The position numbers and the translations under genes are program-made. A DNA stretch of 64,000 nucleotides from Toxorhynchites rutilus septentrionalis. Taxonomy: Eukaryota > Arthropoda > Insecta > Diptera > Culicidae. The stretch covers positions 96,374,515 to 96,438,514 of the forward strand of contig NC_073746.1 in the NCBI RefSeq assembly GCF_029784135.1, in the 5' to 3' direction. This document shows, piece after piece, positions 21,889 through 33,199 of this stretch. Position 1 is the stretch's first letter, and each line of letters starts with the position of its first letter. The notes beneath the pieces are model-generated. The model ran no database searches. It had not been told where the DNA came from and saw only the letters and a list, made by a program, of their open reading frames with translations.

Positions 21889-23276
21889 TGTTTTCAAGGT
21901 AGAAATTCTTATAAGCGCACATCAGACTTTATTCTCAAAGAACGATTTATACATGAAAATGACAGCATTCAATATTTGGTTGGTTTACCATTTTTCAGAA
22001 TAGTTTCATAGACACGGTTTGGCATTGACTCAATCAGATTATCCAACATTTCATGTGGAATTTTATTCCACTCGTCCCTTACACATCTCTCCAACTTACG
22101 AACTGTTGCAAATTGCCGTCCACCACACCCCAGAGATTCTCGATGGGATTGAGATCCGGGCTACGAGCTGGCCAGTCCATAACCTGAATGTTTCTTTCGG
22201 AAAACCATGACAATGATTTCTTGCTTACGTGAATGGCAGCATTATCCTGCTGGAAGATGAAGTTGTCGTCCATAATGTCGTCTGTAAGTGGCACCAAAAC
22301 ACTGTCCAGTAGCTCTACATAGTTGTCGGAGTTCTTCCTTGTCGAAATAGTGGCGATAGGAGTCTTCCTTTTTGTTGAAAACGCAGCCCACACCATGAGA
22401 CTTCCACCACCAAAATTCCTGCTCAACTTCACTTCGGGATTTTTTCGTAGATCATGCCAATAATACGCGCAGCAGTCGGAACCATCAAGATTGAACTTTT
22501 TTGGACAAGATCACTTCATCCCACTCTGCCTTCCAATCCATGTGCTGTTTAGCGAAATCTAATCTTGCTTTAATGTGCCTTGGGGTGAGGTTTGGTTTCT
22601 TTGCCTTCTTCGTGTAAACCAGATGTCCAGATCCTCGCAAAATTTGGGAAACACGTCGTTTGGATATGGGATGGTCCAGTTCTTGCTTTATTTCCGAAGC
22701 ATTAAATTTTCCAGTCTCCCCAAGCTGAATGATGCGGTTCCGGTCACGGTTTGAAATTTTGCAGTTACCTTTATTCTTCCTTCTGATGCCACATTTTGGG
22801 CCCTTTTTGAAAAAATTCCGGACCACTGTTTCTCCTCTATCGATCCTCTTTGCTATCTCCCGGTTGCTTAAACCAATATCCTTCAATTCGGTTATCAATC
22901 TCCGCTCAGTTTCGTCCAAGAACTTTCCTTTCGGCATCGTGCTTCAAATTCAATTGCGCTTCTTCACTGCTTAGCTGATTGTGGTTAACTCGTTCTCACG
23001 TTACAACCTTACCAGGATGTGTTGAAAAATGGCCAAGATGTTTAAATATTGGTGGGAAAATATTTAAAATGCCAGTTGCGCTTATGAGAATTTCGCACCA
23101 TAATTTTAAAAATGTTTTAGTAAAAAAATATGTTTGCACCAATGATGACTTAAACAACAAAGTTAGTACACATTTAGTCATTAGGAAATCACTACTTAAA
23201 AAAGGAATGGTTTTATCTACTATATATCTAGAATTTTCAGAAAACCCAGGTGCGCTTATAGGATTTTCCCCCACTG
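21889..23276 (-). mobile_element. Tc1 (DD34E) transposon
   Basis: The right end reads CAGTGGGGGAAAATCCTATA then AGCGCACC on the minus strand, next to TA at 23277-23278. The left end carries a degenerate match (GAAATTCTTATAAGCGCAC around 21902-21920), so its exact boundary is uncertain. A further internal copy of the TTGCGCTTAT motif lies near 23074. Confidence 0.75.
21969..22937 (-). pseudogene. Tc1 DD34E transposase, frameshifted
   Basis: MPKGKFLDETERRLI opens the N-terminal helix-turn-helix (LSNREIAKRIDRG; SKRRVSQILRGSG). Catalytic Asp in FIFQQDNAAIHVS and Glu in SPDLNPIENLWG are 34 residues apart. The first catalytic region should read WDEVILSDEKKF but reads WDEVILSKKVQS, so a small deletion removes the Asp and shifts the frame near 22490. 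A second shift after LQQFVSWRD moves the C-terminus (DEWNKIPHEMLDNLIESMPN) to another frame, ending at 21969. Dead copy. Confidence 0.88.
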
Positions 23277-24880
23277 TATGTATAACAGTACTAAATATCA
23301 TAAAAATTAGGAAAAATTCAACAAGTCTTCCTCTGCTGATATGCTTTCCTCATTTGTCGAGTAAAGATTCATTCCAAGAATGTATGATGAATTCAGTGAA
23401 AATTCGAATATTGATTTCTCTGCAATTGACTATAGTGATGCTGTAGGATTTTCGGAAACAATATAAACGATCAAAAAGTCAGGTGCAACATTAGCATTTT
23501 CGCTTATGCGAGGATTTATTAATTATTATTTCTTTTACATATCCGGTCTTCGCCCGAAGGAAGATATACTCTGTTTCTGGTGAGATTTGGATTGGACTCT
23601 GGCTTATGAGCTACTACCAAGCAACCTGTTTCTCATTTGTATGACTCGTAGCAGTCTTCGACGAGGAAGCAAACATGCTCTGGAAGGATAGAATATTTAA
23701 GCTGGGTGAAAGATGGCAAAAGATTGTGAAACAGAATTATGGACATAAAATTAAATAATAATGCTTTGATTGAAAATGATATTTTTGTTTTCCCAAAAAT
23801 CGACATTAACTTTTCGGACAGCCCAATATGAGCTATCTTGATTTATCCTGATTTTTATTTTCATTCTCCCTGATTTTTCAAAATTATAGTTGGCAACCCT
23901 GCCTACAAACGCATGAAAACGAAAGTTACGAATCGTTCATTCTGAGAGTCGCGTACCATTTCGCTCCTCTGGTACGATTTACGATGAAGTGTTCCTCTAA
24001 TGTACTCGAAACTTTTTAAAAATCGACTAAAAAACGGCCGAACGTATCAATATGAAACGTTCACAGGTGTTTTGGGGATACACTAGGCTGAAAATTTGTC
24101 TGCTACAGCTAATTGCAGTATTTCAAAATTACAGATGATGTTTTAAAACACTAAAAAAAACTGTTTTTGGCGAAAAATTTCAATAATTTATTTTCAAAGA
24201 CGAAGTGTAATTTTCATTCAAACAGAAATATATCTGTATGGAAAGGTCCCACTGAAACGTTCTAAGAACCAAATGAAAGCTAGTTTATAACATTAATTGG
24301 GTTTACTAATGAGTTGGCTAGCAAAAAATTGTGTTAGTCTGCATACACTTTAAAAAAATCGATTTTTTATTTCTTCCCGATATTGTTGATCGTTACACCT
24401 ACACACACTAAGTTAGAAATATTTACGTAACATATTATAATACCTGAAAGGAGCATTAAAATGATGTACATCTCATCTGCATGCGGTGATTTTTCACAAA
24501 GTTACAGTATGTCAAAATTCATTTAAAATCTTTGACTTCGCACTCTGTTCCTCTATTTTTTGTCGAGTGTATATCGCAATGACTATTTTGCGTCATTTGA
24601 AATCCATCAATTTTTCGTTACATTTTTCGTAGAGTGACTCCCCCATATAGAAATCAAAGACATAGTCCTACGTCAAAATATCTCATAACAGTGCACAATG
24701 CACAATGGTCCAGGAGATGCATTTAAGTGGAAAATAGCAGTTAGAGCTCAACCGTTATTCTCTAGACTAAACGCCTTTTTTCTAAGTTGCGTTAGAGCGT
24801 TAGAGTGTTAGAGTTTATAGTTCAAATTGTACATGCAATCTTTCTTCGAAAGATTTTTTGTGGTTATTAATACAAACATT
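23277..24880. other. Spacer with a possible mariner C-terminal scrap
   Basis: Mostly AT-rich and unassigned. At about 23665-23756 (+) the frame reads FDEEANMLWKDRIFKLGERW and QKIVKQNYGHK before a stop, resembling the GIFKLPERWQKVVEQNG ending of mariner transposases. Nothing else of that gene was found. Confidence 0.4.
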
Positions 24881-24884
24881 TTTC

Positions 24885-25795
24885 GATGCAGAACATGGCA
24901 ATATCTCAACTTCACTCAAAGTTATTGATATTTCTTCCTAAAAAATACGCTCTCTGCAATTGCTTGTTATTCTCTCTGGGGCAAACATAAACAAAGTTTA
25001 TTGATGGTATTTGAAAGAACATAATTCACTCTACATGATGTGTGATTTTGAAAACTATGTTATTTTTCGTGTTTCAGTAAATTAAAATTGAAAAGTTTTT
25101 GGGCAAAAAACCATCAATTAATTTGAGTAGGATTATGATATTAACAATTTCTGCATCGCAAAATGTTGGTATTGATGAGCTCTAGAAGTCGTAAGAAGAC
25201 AGTTTTGATGTAGAATTTAAAATATAAAAGTTAGAGCACCCCACTTTTTCATGGTCACCCTAATGCAACTTAGGAAAAAAGCGCTTAAACGATTATATCA
25301 AAAGATAGAAATAAGATTCGTTCTACAAAGTTATTTAAAATAATTGGGGCTACAACATTGTCGAAGACAGTTTTTGTCTAAAGAATAAATATCTGCCACA
25401 ATGTTGTTTTTTAACAAAATTGCATTAGGGTAACCATGATCAAAACGGTTTTTCATTCTTAATTTTATATTTAAAATTCTACATCAAAATTGTCTTCATA
25501 TGACTTTTAGAGCTTATCATTACCAACATTTTATGATACAGAATTTGTCAATATCTTAATACTGCTCGGAGATATTGATGGGTTTTCACCCAAAAACTAA
25601 TGATTTTTATTTTTATTTACTCAAATACAAAAAATAACATATCTTCAAAAATCACATATTATATAGAGTGAAATTTGTTCTTTCAAATTCGGTCAACAAA
25701 CATTTTTTATGTTTGCCCCAAGGAAAATGGCAAGCAATTGAAGAGAATGTATTTTTTTGGGAAAAAATATCAATAAATTTGAGTGAAAAATATCA
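24885..25795. repeat. Long inverted repeat (about 370-bp arms, about 160-bp spacer)
   Basis: Left arm 24885-25259 and right arm 25424-25795 are reverse complements of each other with moderate divergence. Matching landmarks include GGGGCAAACATAAA, GTTGGTAATGATAAGCTCTA (GTTGGTATTGATGAGCTCTA in the left arm), TTTTGATGTAGAATTT and GGTCACCCTAATGC. No reading frame. It could be a foldback element or two head-to-head copies of one repeat. Confidence 0.8.
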
Positions 25796-26521
25796 ATTGG
25801 TTGATGTTCAGTCATACCGGACTAAGTAACATAATCATGATTTCGAGGAAGTCGAACTCAAAGATTGAAGATGTGTAGTTTTAGTAGCTTCCAATTATTT
25901 TCCTCAATTGTTTTTCTACAGCTCTCAGTTACTCTTTAGCATTTAGCTTTAGTATTATTACAAAAAAGAACCTCTTTAAGGTCAATCAAGAGGGTTTCAC
26001 GACTGGCTAAATGTGCTTAGTCCAATATGACTGAACAAAAAAAAATACTTTTCAGAGACTTGGTCCACTATGAATGAACAATGATATGATGAAATCGTAT
26101 CTTTTATTTGGTAGAATATTCCCCTGCTATACCTATATAATGAAACAAACCGGTTTTATGGCTAGAAAAAAGTATTTTATTTATCAAAAATAATCGATTA
26201 GTATGTATTTTCAAGCACAGTTCACGATTTTCAGAAAACAAATATGTTTCAACGACCAAGGGATTAGAGAGATTTGTAAAAATATTACCTGCAGTCAATG
26301 AAGGACCACGTTTAGTTTAGTAATTACATTTTTTCACTCTCTGAGACTTGGTCCACTCTGTCTGAACAAGATATAATGGAATATTCGATCAACTTTTCAG
26401 GACTATGAGTGATCCGATAAATGTAGAATGTAGGCTAAGAAATTCTCGACTGTTTGTTACTTTTATCCCTTTTTTCTAATTTGTTACTTAGTCCGGTCTG
26501 ACTGAACACCGACCAATTGAT
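25794..26521. mobile_element. TIR element with five ACTTAGTCC...TGAAC motifs
   Basis: The ends share TCAATTGGT, then TGTTCAGTC and ACCGGACTAAGTAAC in inverted orientation, about 40 bp with few mismatches. Inside, the unit ACT(T)(A/G)GTCC then TG..TGAAC recurs at 26016-26037, 26059-26080 and 26346-26367, besides the two termini (25803-25828 and 26486-26507). No transposase. A MITE-like element with repeated putative transposase sites is the simplest reading. Confidence 0.65.
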
Positions 26522-26529
26522 TTTTTACA

Positions 26530-26857
26530 AAAATGGGGACCATGATATCAAAAACTATAGATAGATACGAGTTTACGGATATTTTACGATTTATCCGCTT
26601 TGATAAAAAAAAGTGAAAGAATTGTACGATTACAAACGGATAAATTTGTAATTAACGGGGGACGAATAATTGACGAACAATTATTTCCAACTAGGGCAAT
26701 ATGCCGATTCACTCAGCCCATGGCAAACAAACCCGATAAGTTAGGAATAAAATTGCGGTGGGCATTTAATTTAGCAAAGGATGAAACAAGACAATCATTT
26801 ATTCCATCGTGTGAGTTTGTCGTCCTGAAATTAATTAAGCATTTAACGGTGGAATAA
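26530..26857 (+). pseudogene. PiggyBac-type transposase fragment
   Basis: Translation from about 26545 gives ISKTIDRYEFTDILRFIRFD, then after a one-base shift near 26610 KSERIVRLQTDKF, IDEQLFPTRAICRFTQ and NKPDKLGIKLRWAFNL. These match the DDE_Tnp_1_7 core of piggyBac-like proteins (RFLRFDDK..R...L.TDKF, TIDEQL..FRG and MPNKP.KYGIK). The first catalytic Asp would be the D of DEQL. N- and C-terminal parts and the TTAA ends are absent. Confidence 0.8.
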
Positions 26858-28340
26858 ATGTAATCTCTAATAGTTATTTTTTTACAATCAAATCACTGGT
26901 ATATTTTTTTTTAAATGGATCACTTTAAAAATGAAAGAAATTAAAATTAGGAACAGACCTGTTCGATAATTCACTCAGTTTTTCATATGAGTTTTATTAA
27001 AACACTTTTTCAATTGCACTTTGATGGTGTATAAAAGCAAATTAACTAAAAAAGTACTCCTACTAAGCACGAAACGATATTTAATCAACATTGATAAAGA
27101 CAAAAAAACTACCCGAATTTTTGAGGAATGAAACAAAATCGAGGTAGACAAAAATGCAATAAATTCAAATCCGGGGATCGAATGGTCAGAAATGTAATGT
27201 GAAGATGGCTACATGCATGTATTTTATACAATTATACATCTGGCGAAAATAAATCGAAAAAAGATTTCCAAATTTCAATTAACAAATTTTCACGGGGTAC
27301 AAAGATTTATCTGAACTGGAAAATTTGAATTTCTAAGAGCCCCGATAGTTTAATATGTGGACAACCTTTGCAACTACATTGCAAAAAGAAATTATGTTAC
27401 AATTTTGGACCACCAAACCAAATAGCAGCTAGATATAAATAAAAAAAACAAATAATAGTGCTGCATTTTATGCAAATAAATGTATATATAGTATACTTGT
27501 AATATTATGATTTAATATATTTTCTTTGTTTTAAAACCTTTCTCTCTTTTTTATTTCTTCAATTGTTATATTTTACCAACCAAATATCACACCTTTTAAA
27601 ACGATCGGTTTGGCAGTAATGGGTATTTCACAATTTTTTGATAGGTTAATGAAATTTTCAATAACGTGACATTAATTTTTATAAAAATCCAATGAGAAAC
27701 AAATGTGCGTGTTTCCTCTATACTAATTTTGTTTCTGTGTACAATCCCAAGTTGCATCTTTATTAAGTTGGGAAAAATAAATCCATTAGGCTTTTGAGGC
27801 ATTTAATGCTTGGTCAGAATGATACGATTCATTTCAAAAATCACCGTTTAACAAGAGATCGTATCTTCCTAACCCCCAGCGAAACCCAATCGCACTTATC
27901 AAAGCGGAATTATTACGTGAGATCCGTAGGGATCATTGACCGGTATACAACATAGCTGAAGAGTTATACTATGTACTCCAATGCCGAATTCACAAAAAAA
28001 AAACGGTGGATAATGTCTGGAACATGACCGGAGGACTACACCCAAAAATGTCGTTTTAAATGTATTGTTTTTTTCCCATTTGTTTGAATTGAATTTGAAT
28101 TTGAAATAATTGACTGAAAAATTAACTCTCTTAGAAAATTTTGGTGGCTTTGAAAATAATCTTTGGTGCTTACGATTGTGTTGTTGAACTCTATTCTCGG
28201 TGATTTATATGAAGTTTTATAATATTTATAAACAATTTTTAAATTTCTTCTCTCTTCCTTTTTGACTTATTTTTCTTTTTGATTGGTTCTATTGAGGGTT
28301 TCTACTTAAACGTTCATCCGCCGGAGATGTTTTAGTAGTT
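26858..28340. other. AT-rich spacer, no recognised feature
   Basis: Very AT-rich, with short unremarkable frames only. Confidence 0.4.
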
Positions 28341-28540
28341 ATGATGATCTTTGTTTATACCATTTGCTTATTTATTTTGGCTTATTAGCATTTTAGCTGT
28401 AACCGGAGCCGGATTTAATCATGTACATGCTATATGTTCATCGTATCTATACATATACATAGCGTTCCTCCTCTTCCGTTGTTCAGTTAGACCGACAGCG
28501 GAGACAGTTGATATGATCATTGTTGTGATGCTCTAAACTT
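28341..28540 (-). repeat. SINE-family fragment (relative of 53740-54215)
   Basis: Shares the order TTTATTTTGGCT, CATTTTAGCTGTAAC, CGTATCTATA, CAGTTAGACCGACAGCGGAG and CAGTTGATATGATCATTGTT with 53740-53995, but lacks that copy's tRNA-like head. Confidence 0.65.
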
Positions 28541-29655
28541 TTTCAATTCATTCGACTCTAGCCTTGAAAAAGGACAATTTGAAAAACGAAACCTAAACTC
28601 TCATCTTTCGGACTTGAGGGAGACTACTTGGTTGCCACCGCCGCCGGTGTTTTGGAGAGCGAGAGAAAGTTGAATTAGGTTTTAGGCTGACTGGTTACTA
28701 GCTGAATGACTGACGAATCGTAATTGTTGCCAAAAATTAAACAGCAGGGAGGACTGTTCATAACTTTCACTCGATGCACTGTGCGAACTGTGCGAAATCA
28801 ACTCTCAAAATATAAGAATGAAGGAGCAAACATATTCCATAGGCATTTCATAGTCACATGCTCCATTTAACAAACACGTATTTGATTGCACAGTATGCGG
28901 CCACTGAGCGGCGAGAGCAATCGGCACAACAGCAATATTTCCAAACTAATTTTCCGGTTTTAGCAGTTGGAGTTGGCTGATCGACCATTCATTGAGGCGT
29001 TGTTCGATATCTGCATATCTACAAGAACGCACTTTTGATGCACTTCTCATAGAAAAAAAATAAACTAGAAAGAAACATAAAAATTGTGAGAGTTCTGAGT
29101 TTTAATCAAATACATTCCGGAAATGCGTATGTATTTTGACGTAGGACTACGTCTAACCGGAAGATATAGGGGGTGAAATGGAAATCTAGGCACTGAACAA
29201 GTAGGAAAAAATGCAAGATTTGGAACGCTTATAACTCGAGCATTTCTCAATAGATCGCAAATGTTTTTGCATCAATTGATAGGAAATATATCTACGCATC
29301 TATCATAACGAATAACATTTCATTTTTCTTGAGATAAATAATTGAATAATTGTGAAATATCAAGCATTGTCAAAATGCACTATGTGCCCATTTTTGATTG
29401 GTCCATTTTGTGCTTCTCAAATCGTACCGACCAAAACGGGCAACCAGAGCAGCAGCGAAATACAATGAAGCACGATTGGAAAGGAAAAAGAAAAAAATGA
29501 ACGAAACATTGGTCGCAGTCTCACACATGCGTAATTCTCGAGCCAGCCAGTCAGCTTAAAAATCCCCGCTCCGCTGCCGTAACGATCATTCTCAACCAAA
29601 CCGTACACCACATCGGTTCACATCACAACACATCAACAAACCAACCCAAGCAGCC
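28541..29655. other. Spacer upstream of histone pseudogene 1; histone 3'-flank scrap
   Basis: 28545-28580 reads, on the minus strand, TCCTTTTTCAAGGCTAGAGT then CGAATGAATTGAAAA, a degenerate version of the flank found after the histone relics near 30800 and 33010. The rest is unassigned. Confidence 0.35.
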
Positions 29656-29925
29656 ATGTTTGGACATGGTAAAGGGGGAAAAGTGAAGGGAAAGGCAAAA
29701 TCCCGCTCGAACCGTGTTGATCTGGAGTTCCCTGCAAGGGTAGCTAGGCCGAGCGCGTTAGTACCAGTGCAGTAGTCCACCTAGCCGGCGTTATATAGTT
29801 TCGGCCACCGAAGTGATCGAGTTAGCTGCTCGCGACAATAAGAAAACTCGCATTCGGAACAGAACACATTCGGTTCGGTGGACATCAAGACAACAGGCAG
29901 TTGCAGCGTGTGGCGAGTGGCAAAC
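29656..29925 (+). pseudogene. Histone H2A pseudogene 1
   Basis: H2A is a core histone. The start ATG at 29656 is followed by GKGGKVKGKAKSRSNR, matching the H2A N-terminal tail. Further on, nucleotide similarity to the H2A core continues (ARDNKKTRI block near 29832) but deletions and a stop disrupt the frame after about 20 codons. The C-terminus has become unrelated sequence beginning GTGGCGAGTGGCAAACGCAA, shared with the two modules at 30573 and 31388. A histone-type stem-loop follows at 30090-30105. Confidence 0.8.
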
Positions 29926-30089
29926 GCAATCGCAAAACGGCATCAGGTAGCAGAAGAAAAAAGTTTGTTCTTTATACAAACTGCTTTGGTGGTAAATCCA
30001 GAACAAGGCGGCATCGAGGGCGTTCGAAATGGTTTTTTTCAAAACCACGAGTACTAAGTTTTCTAAATTGGAACCATTCCATAAAACAA

Positions 30090-30105
30090 GGCGCTTTTCA
30101 GGGCC
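30090..30105 (+). terminator. Histone 3' stem-loop (one mismatch)
   Basis: GGCGCTTTTCAGGGCC: six-base stem with one G/G mismatch around the canonical TTTC loop. This element directs histone mRNA 3' end formation. Confidence 0.65.
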
Positions 30106-30527
30106 ATTAAACCTTCCAAAAAAGAGTTTAGGAAATACAGTTCAATGCTTTCTAAAACAATATCCAAAATAATAATAAAACACAAATTGATTTTTTCATA
30201 ATTTGTTTGCCAGGATATGATGAGTATGTGAATTTGGCAGTTGTTCTGAGCTTATTGATTTTCACCAATTCTTAAATTGCTTCTAGATTGAAAGTACAGT
30301 AATTTACACTTATCTCGACATTTAACTAATTGGACGGACATGTAATGCGACATATTTAGTTGGACATTTTTGTAAACATAGAGTTCGGGGTCCAAATTAT
30401 GACCCAGCATTGAAAGTTGACACTGTACCACTGTCATCGCAAATGTTCAATTACAGGTTAAAATTACCTCCAATCCGATACTGAGTGGTGGTAATGCGAC
30501 GTGCCATTGAATGTAATTTACTGTAAA

Positions 30528-30660
30528 ATATGTCACAAGCTGGATGGGAAGAAATTTTCCAACTGTGAAAGCTGTGGCGAGTGGCAAATGCAATCGCTAA
30601 ACAGAAAGGTTTAGCCGAACAAGATGGGGATATCGAGTGATAACAAAACAATAAACTTTT
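30528..30660 (+). repeat. Module duplicated at 31344-31460
   Basis: Both copies carry ATGTCACAAGCTGGATGGGA, GTGAAAGCTGTGGCGAGTGG, GAACAAGATGGG and TATCGAGTGATAACAAAA with few differences. The frame VANAIAKQKGLAEQDGDIE is open but I do not recognise it. Confidence 0.7.
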
Positions 30661-30680
30661 TATATTGAAGATAATTTTGT

Positions 30681-30696
30681 GATCCTGAAAAGGACC
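30681..30696 (-). terminator. Histone 3' stem-loop, minus strand
   Basis: Read on the minus strand: GGTCCTTTTCAGGATC, a six-base stem (one G/T wobble) with TTTC loop. It is probably left over from a divergent histone gene. Confidence 0.6.
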
Positions 30697-30927
30697 CTTT
30701 TTAGCCTGCATGTGAATCCAACGAGCGAACAAATCGTAATGAATGTATTTTCTTCTACTTCTTCTTTTTGGCTTTAAGAGGGTTTAAACTTTTCAGTTCA
30801 TTCGCCTCTATGAATGTATTTTTTTGCCATCGCTCCCTTTTAACGCTCATTCGTTCGTCTCGTTGGACTCGCCCCTCTGGCTGAGTCTGCCGATTTGTCT
30901 CTATCCTGTGAGTGTGTACCGCTAGAG

Positions 30928-30934
30928 TATAAAA
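30928..30934 (+). promoter_or_regulatory. TATA box of histone H2A pseudogene 2
   Basis: TATAAAA within CTAGAGTATAAAACACG, about 75 bp upstream of the lost H2A start. A similar CTAGAGTATAAA sits on the minus strand at 33189-33199 beside the H2B relic. Confidence 0.5.
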
Positions 30935-31002
30935 CACGCGGACCCCAAAAAAATATCTTATTTTCTTTCAAACCGTAAACCCGTGTGGTTGTACGGCATC
31001 GG

Positions 31003-31290
31003 CATCGTGGACGTAACAAAGGAGGACAAGTTAAGGGAAAGGCAAAGTCTCACTCGAACCGTGCAGGTCTCCAGTTCCCTGTTGGTCGCGTTCACTGATT
31101 GCTCCGCAAGGGTAACTAGGGCGAACGGATTGGTGCCGGAGCACCAGTATACCTAACAGCGATTATAGAGTTTCGGCCGTCGGAGTGCTCGAGTTGGCTT
31201 GCAAAGCTGCTCACGACAATCAGAAAACCCGCATCAAGAACAGAGCAGCTTCGGTTTGGCGCTCATCAAGGCAACAATTAGTTTCAGTGA
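31003..31290 (+). pseudogene. Histone H2A pseudogene 2
   Basis: Clear H2A translation: [27 protein letters not shown], a stop where Arg is expected, LLRKGN, another stop (Tyr expected), GERIGAGAPVYL. The start codon position reads CAT instead of ATG. Beyond 31200 the frame shifts but NAARDNKKTRI-like nucleotides persist. It is better conserved than pseudogene 1, has a TATA box upstream and a perfect histone stem-loop at 31475-31490. The DNA between carries the duplicated module of 31344-31460 instead of the H2A C-terminus. Confidence 0.88.
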
Positions 31291-31343
31291 GTGGCAAAGT
31301 GTTTCTCCGGTACGTCGCATTAAATGTAATTTACTGAACAACA

Positions 31344-31460
31344 TGTCACAAGCTGGATGGGAAGAAATTTTTCAACTGTGAAAGCTGTGGCGAGTGGCAA
31401 ACGCAATAGCTAAACAGGAAGGTTTAACCGAACAAGATGGGAATATCGAGTGATAACAAA
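31344..31460 (+). repeat. Second copy of the 30528-30660 module
   Basis: See 30528-30660. Here it lies between H2A pseudogene 2 and its stem-loop. Confidence 0.7.
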
Positions 31461-31474
31461 AACACAACACCAAA

Positions 31475-31490
31475 GGTTCTTTTCAGAACC
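31475..31490 (+). terminator. Perfect histone 3' stem-loop
   Basis: GGTTCTTTTCAGAACC: six perfect base pairs and a TTTC loop, preceded by CACCAAA and followed by ATCAACA, as in replication-dependent histone mRNAs. Confidence 0.8.
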
Positions 31491-32980
31491 ATCAACATAT
31501 TCATAAAGAGTAAACAGTAAACTAATCCATTTTTCAGGTAGATAGGTAGGTATTCACGTAGGAGAAGAAAATAAAACAATATATTTAAAATATATATTTA
31601 ACAAAAGCTGTCCCCTTTGTATAGTCCTACGTCACTCCGGTTATGTCCCCGACATTACCCACCCGTCTTTTTTAATCCAGGACTGTACTGAATTTAATAT
31701 ATTTTAGATACAGTTTTTTTTCGTTTTTTTAGAAAATTAATATTTTTTTCGAGTTTAGTTTGAAAATAAGTCAGTGTGTGACATCGGTTTATTAGAAAAA
31801 AATTATAGGAGGTTGTGTACAAGACACGACCGCATTGTTGACTTAGAACTCCGCTGTAGTTTAAGTCAAGCCGCTTGTTTATAACTGCGGATATTATTTT
31901 ATAATACTACGAAAAATTTTGAAATAACCATTCCACCAGTTTGATCGCTCTGAAATGTTTTTTTAATTGTTTGATGATAATTGTTTGATGATTCATTCTT
32001 GTGCTCGCAGAACAATACATGCTCGAGGTAAGCGCAGTTTCGCTACTGGCAAGCGAAACCAAATCACATATAAATTTTCAGAACGACATTTATTTTCCTG
32101 GTGACTAAATAAACGAAATAAACTCTGTCTTTTAATCTCAACAATCTCGAAAAAAATTGCACTTCTTCATTATAATCAAAATTAGCGCAAATGCAATCCT
32201 AGTTGAAAGCAGTTTTGTGACTGGCACGCGAGCCCAAATAAATTAATAACTTAATATAATTTAATGAATAACTTCGTATTCCCCAAATAATTTCTTGGTG
32301 CACTACCTTAACACCTGCTTCTCCATAGCGTCAGTCAATGCATTGTTGACATAAAACAAACAATGTTAACTGCTGGGAAAAAGGCTGAATATTTGCCTCA
32401 GCAGAGATTCATTACCAATACCCTAGCGTAAATATTTCTCTCCCACTATCTCCACTCCTTGTTTATATTTATCATTACGACTGCATAATTTGCAACACCA
32501 ACCAATCGTCAATTATAGCATAAAAAAATAGGCGAATGTTGCATCGTTACAGGGTCAATGCACATGGGAGCAGATACAAATGGGTTTCAGCGTAACTAAG
32601 ATGCACTATTTTTATGCACGAGTTATGAAGCACGCACTTATGCATACAAATATCCATATATCGATGGCTTAAAGTAACTAAATATACACACACTTATCTC
32701 AGTTTTGCGCTCTTCTCAACAGAAGCCTTTTCTGTTAATATTGCCAGTGTAGATTAGCTTAGCTGCCATCCTTTGTGGAGAGAGTTTACCTACCATCATG
32801 CGAAACCAAATCACTGACAAAATTCCAAAACATTTATTGTTTTGGTGTGCTGATGATAGCCTAGCTTGATGATTCTCTACACAATTGTGTAGCTCAGAAC
32901 TTTAATGCAATGGCGTCAGTTTGATGCAATGATTGTAATGCCAGAGACATCAAAAGATACTGAAAGTTTGCCTTCCTTCC
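31491..32980. other. Spacer; contains dispersed repeat at 31808-31945
   Basis: 31808-31945 is the relative of 5748-5930. The remainder is AT-rich with no recognised gene. Confidence 0.45.
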
Positions 32981-32999
32981 TTGCTTGAGACTCCAAACA

Positions 33000-33199
33000 T
33001 CTTCAGTTCATTCGTCTCTAATCTTCAAAGAGGCCCTTGGAGAACTTTACTTTTTCCACAATATTACTCCTCCACCGCATTGCCTTGAGAAAGGCATTCG
33101 ATCCCTCGCCGTCCAGCTCGCCCAGCAACGATGTTGTTCAGTCGATTTCCTCCCGAAGAATGCAAGTTTGCCTCAGCGAGATCCACTGTTTATACTCTA
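33000..33199 (-). pseudogene. Histone H2B 3'-part relic next to a TATA box
   Basis: On the minus strand, TATAAA (33189-33194) is followed without a full gene by TTCTTCGGGAGGAAATCGAC, GCTGGGCGAGCTGG and GCGAGGGATCGAA. This fits H2B nucleotides coding for SSREIQTAVRLLLPGELAKH and SEGTKA with small deletions. Downstream is a degenerate stem-loop and AGAGACGAATGAACTGAA, the flank also seen near 28550 and 30800. The identification is by nucleotide pattern, not an open frame. Confidence 0.5.

Noticed and set aside
22979..23446. 155-codon plus-strand frame as a gene
   Set aside because: It spans the end of the Tc1 element and flanking DNA, with no domain.
26600..26857. PiggyBac scrap as the transposase source for the 732-bp TTAA element
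   Set aside because: No shared terminal sequence is visible; only the shared TTAA preference links them, which is too weak.
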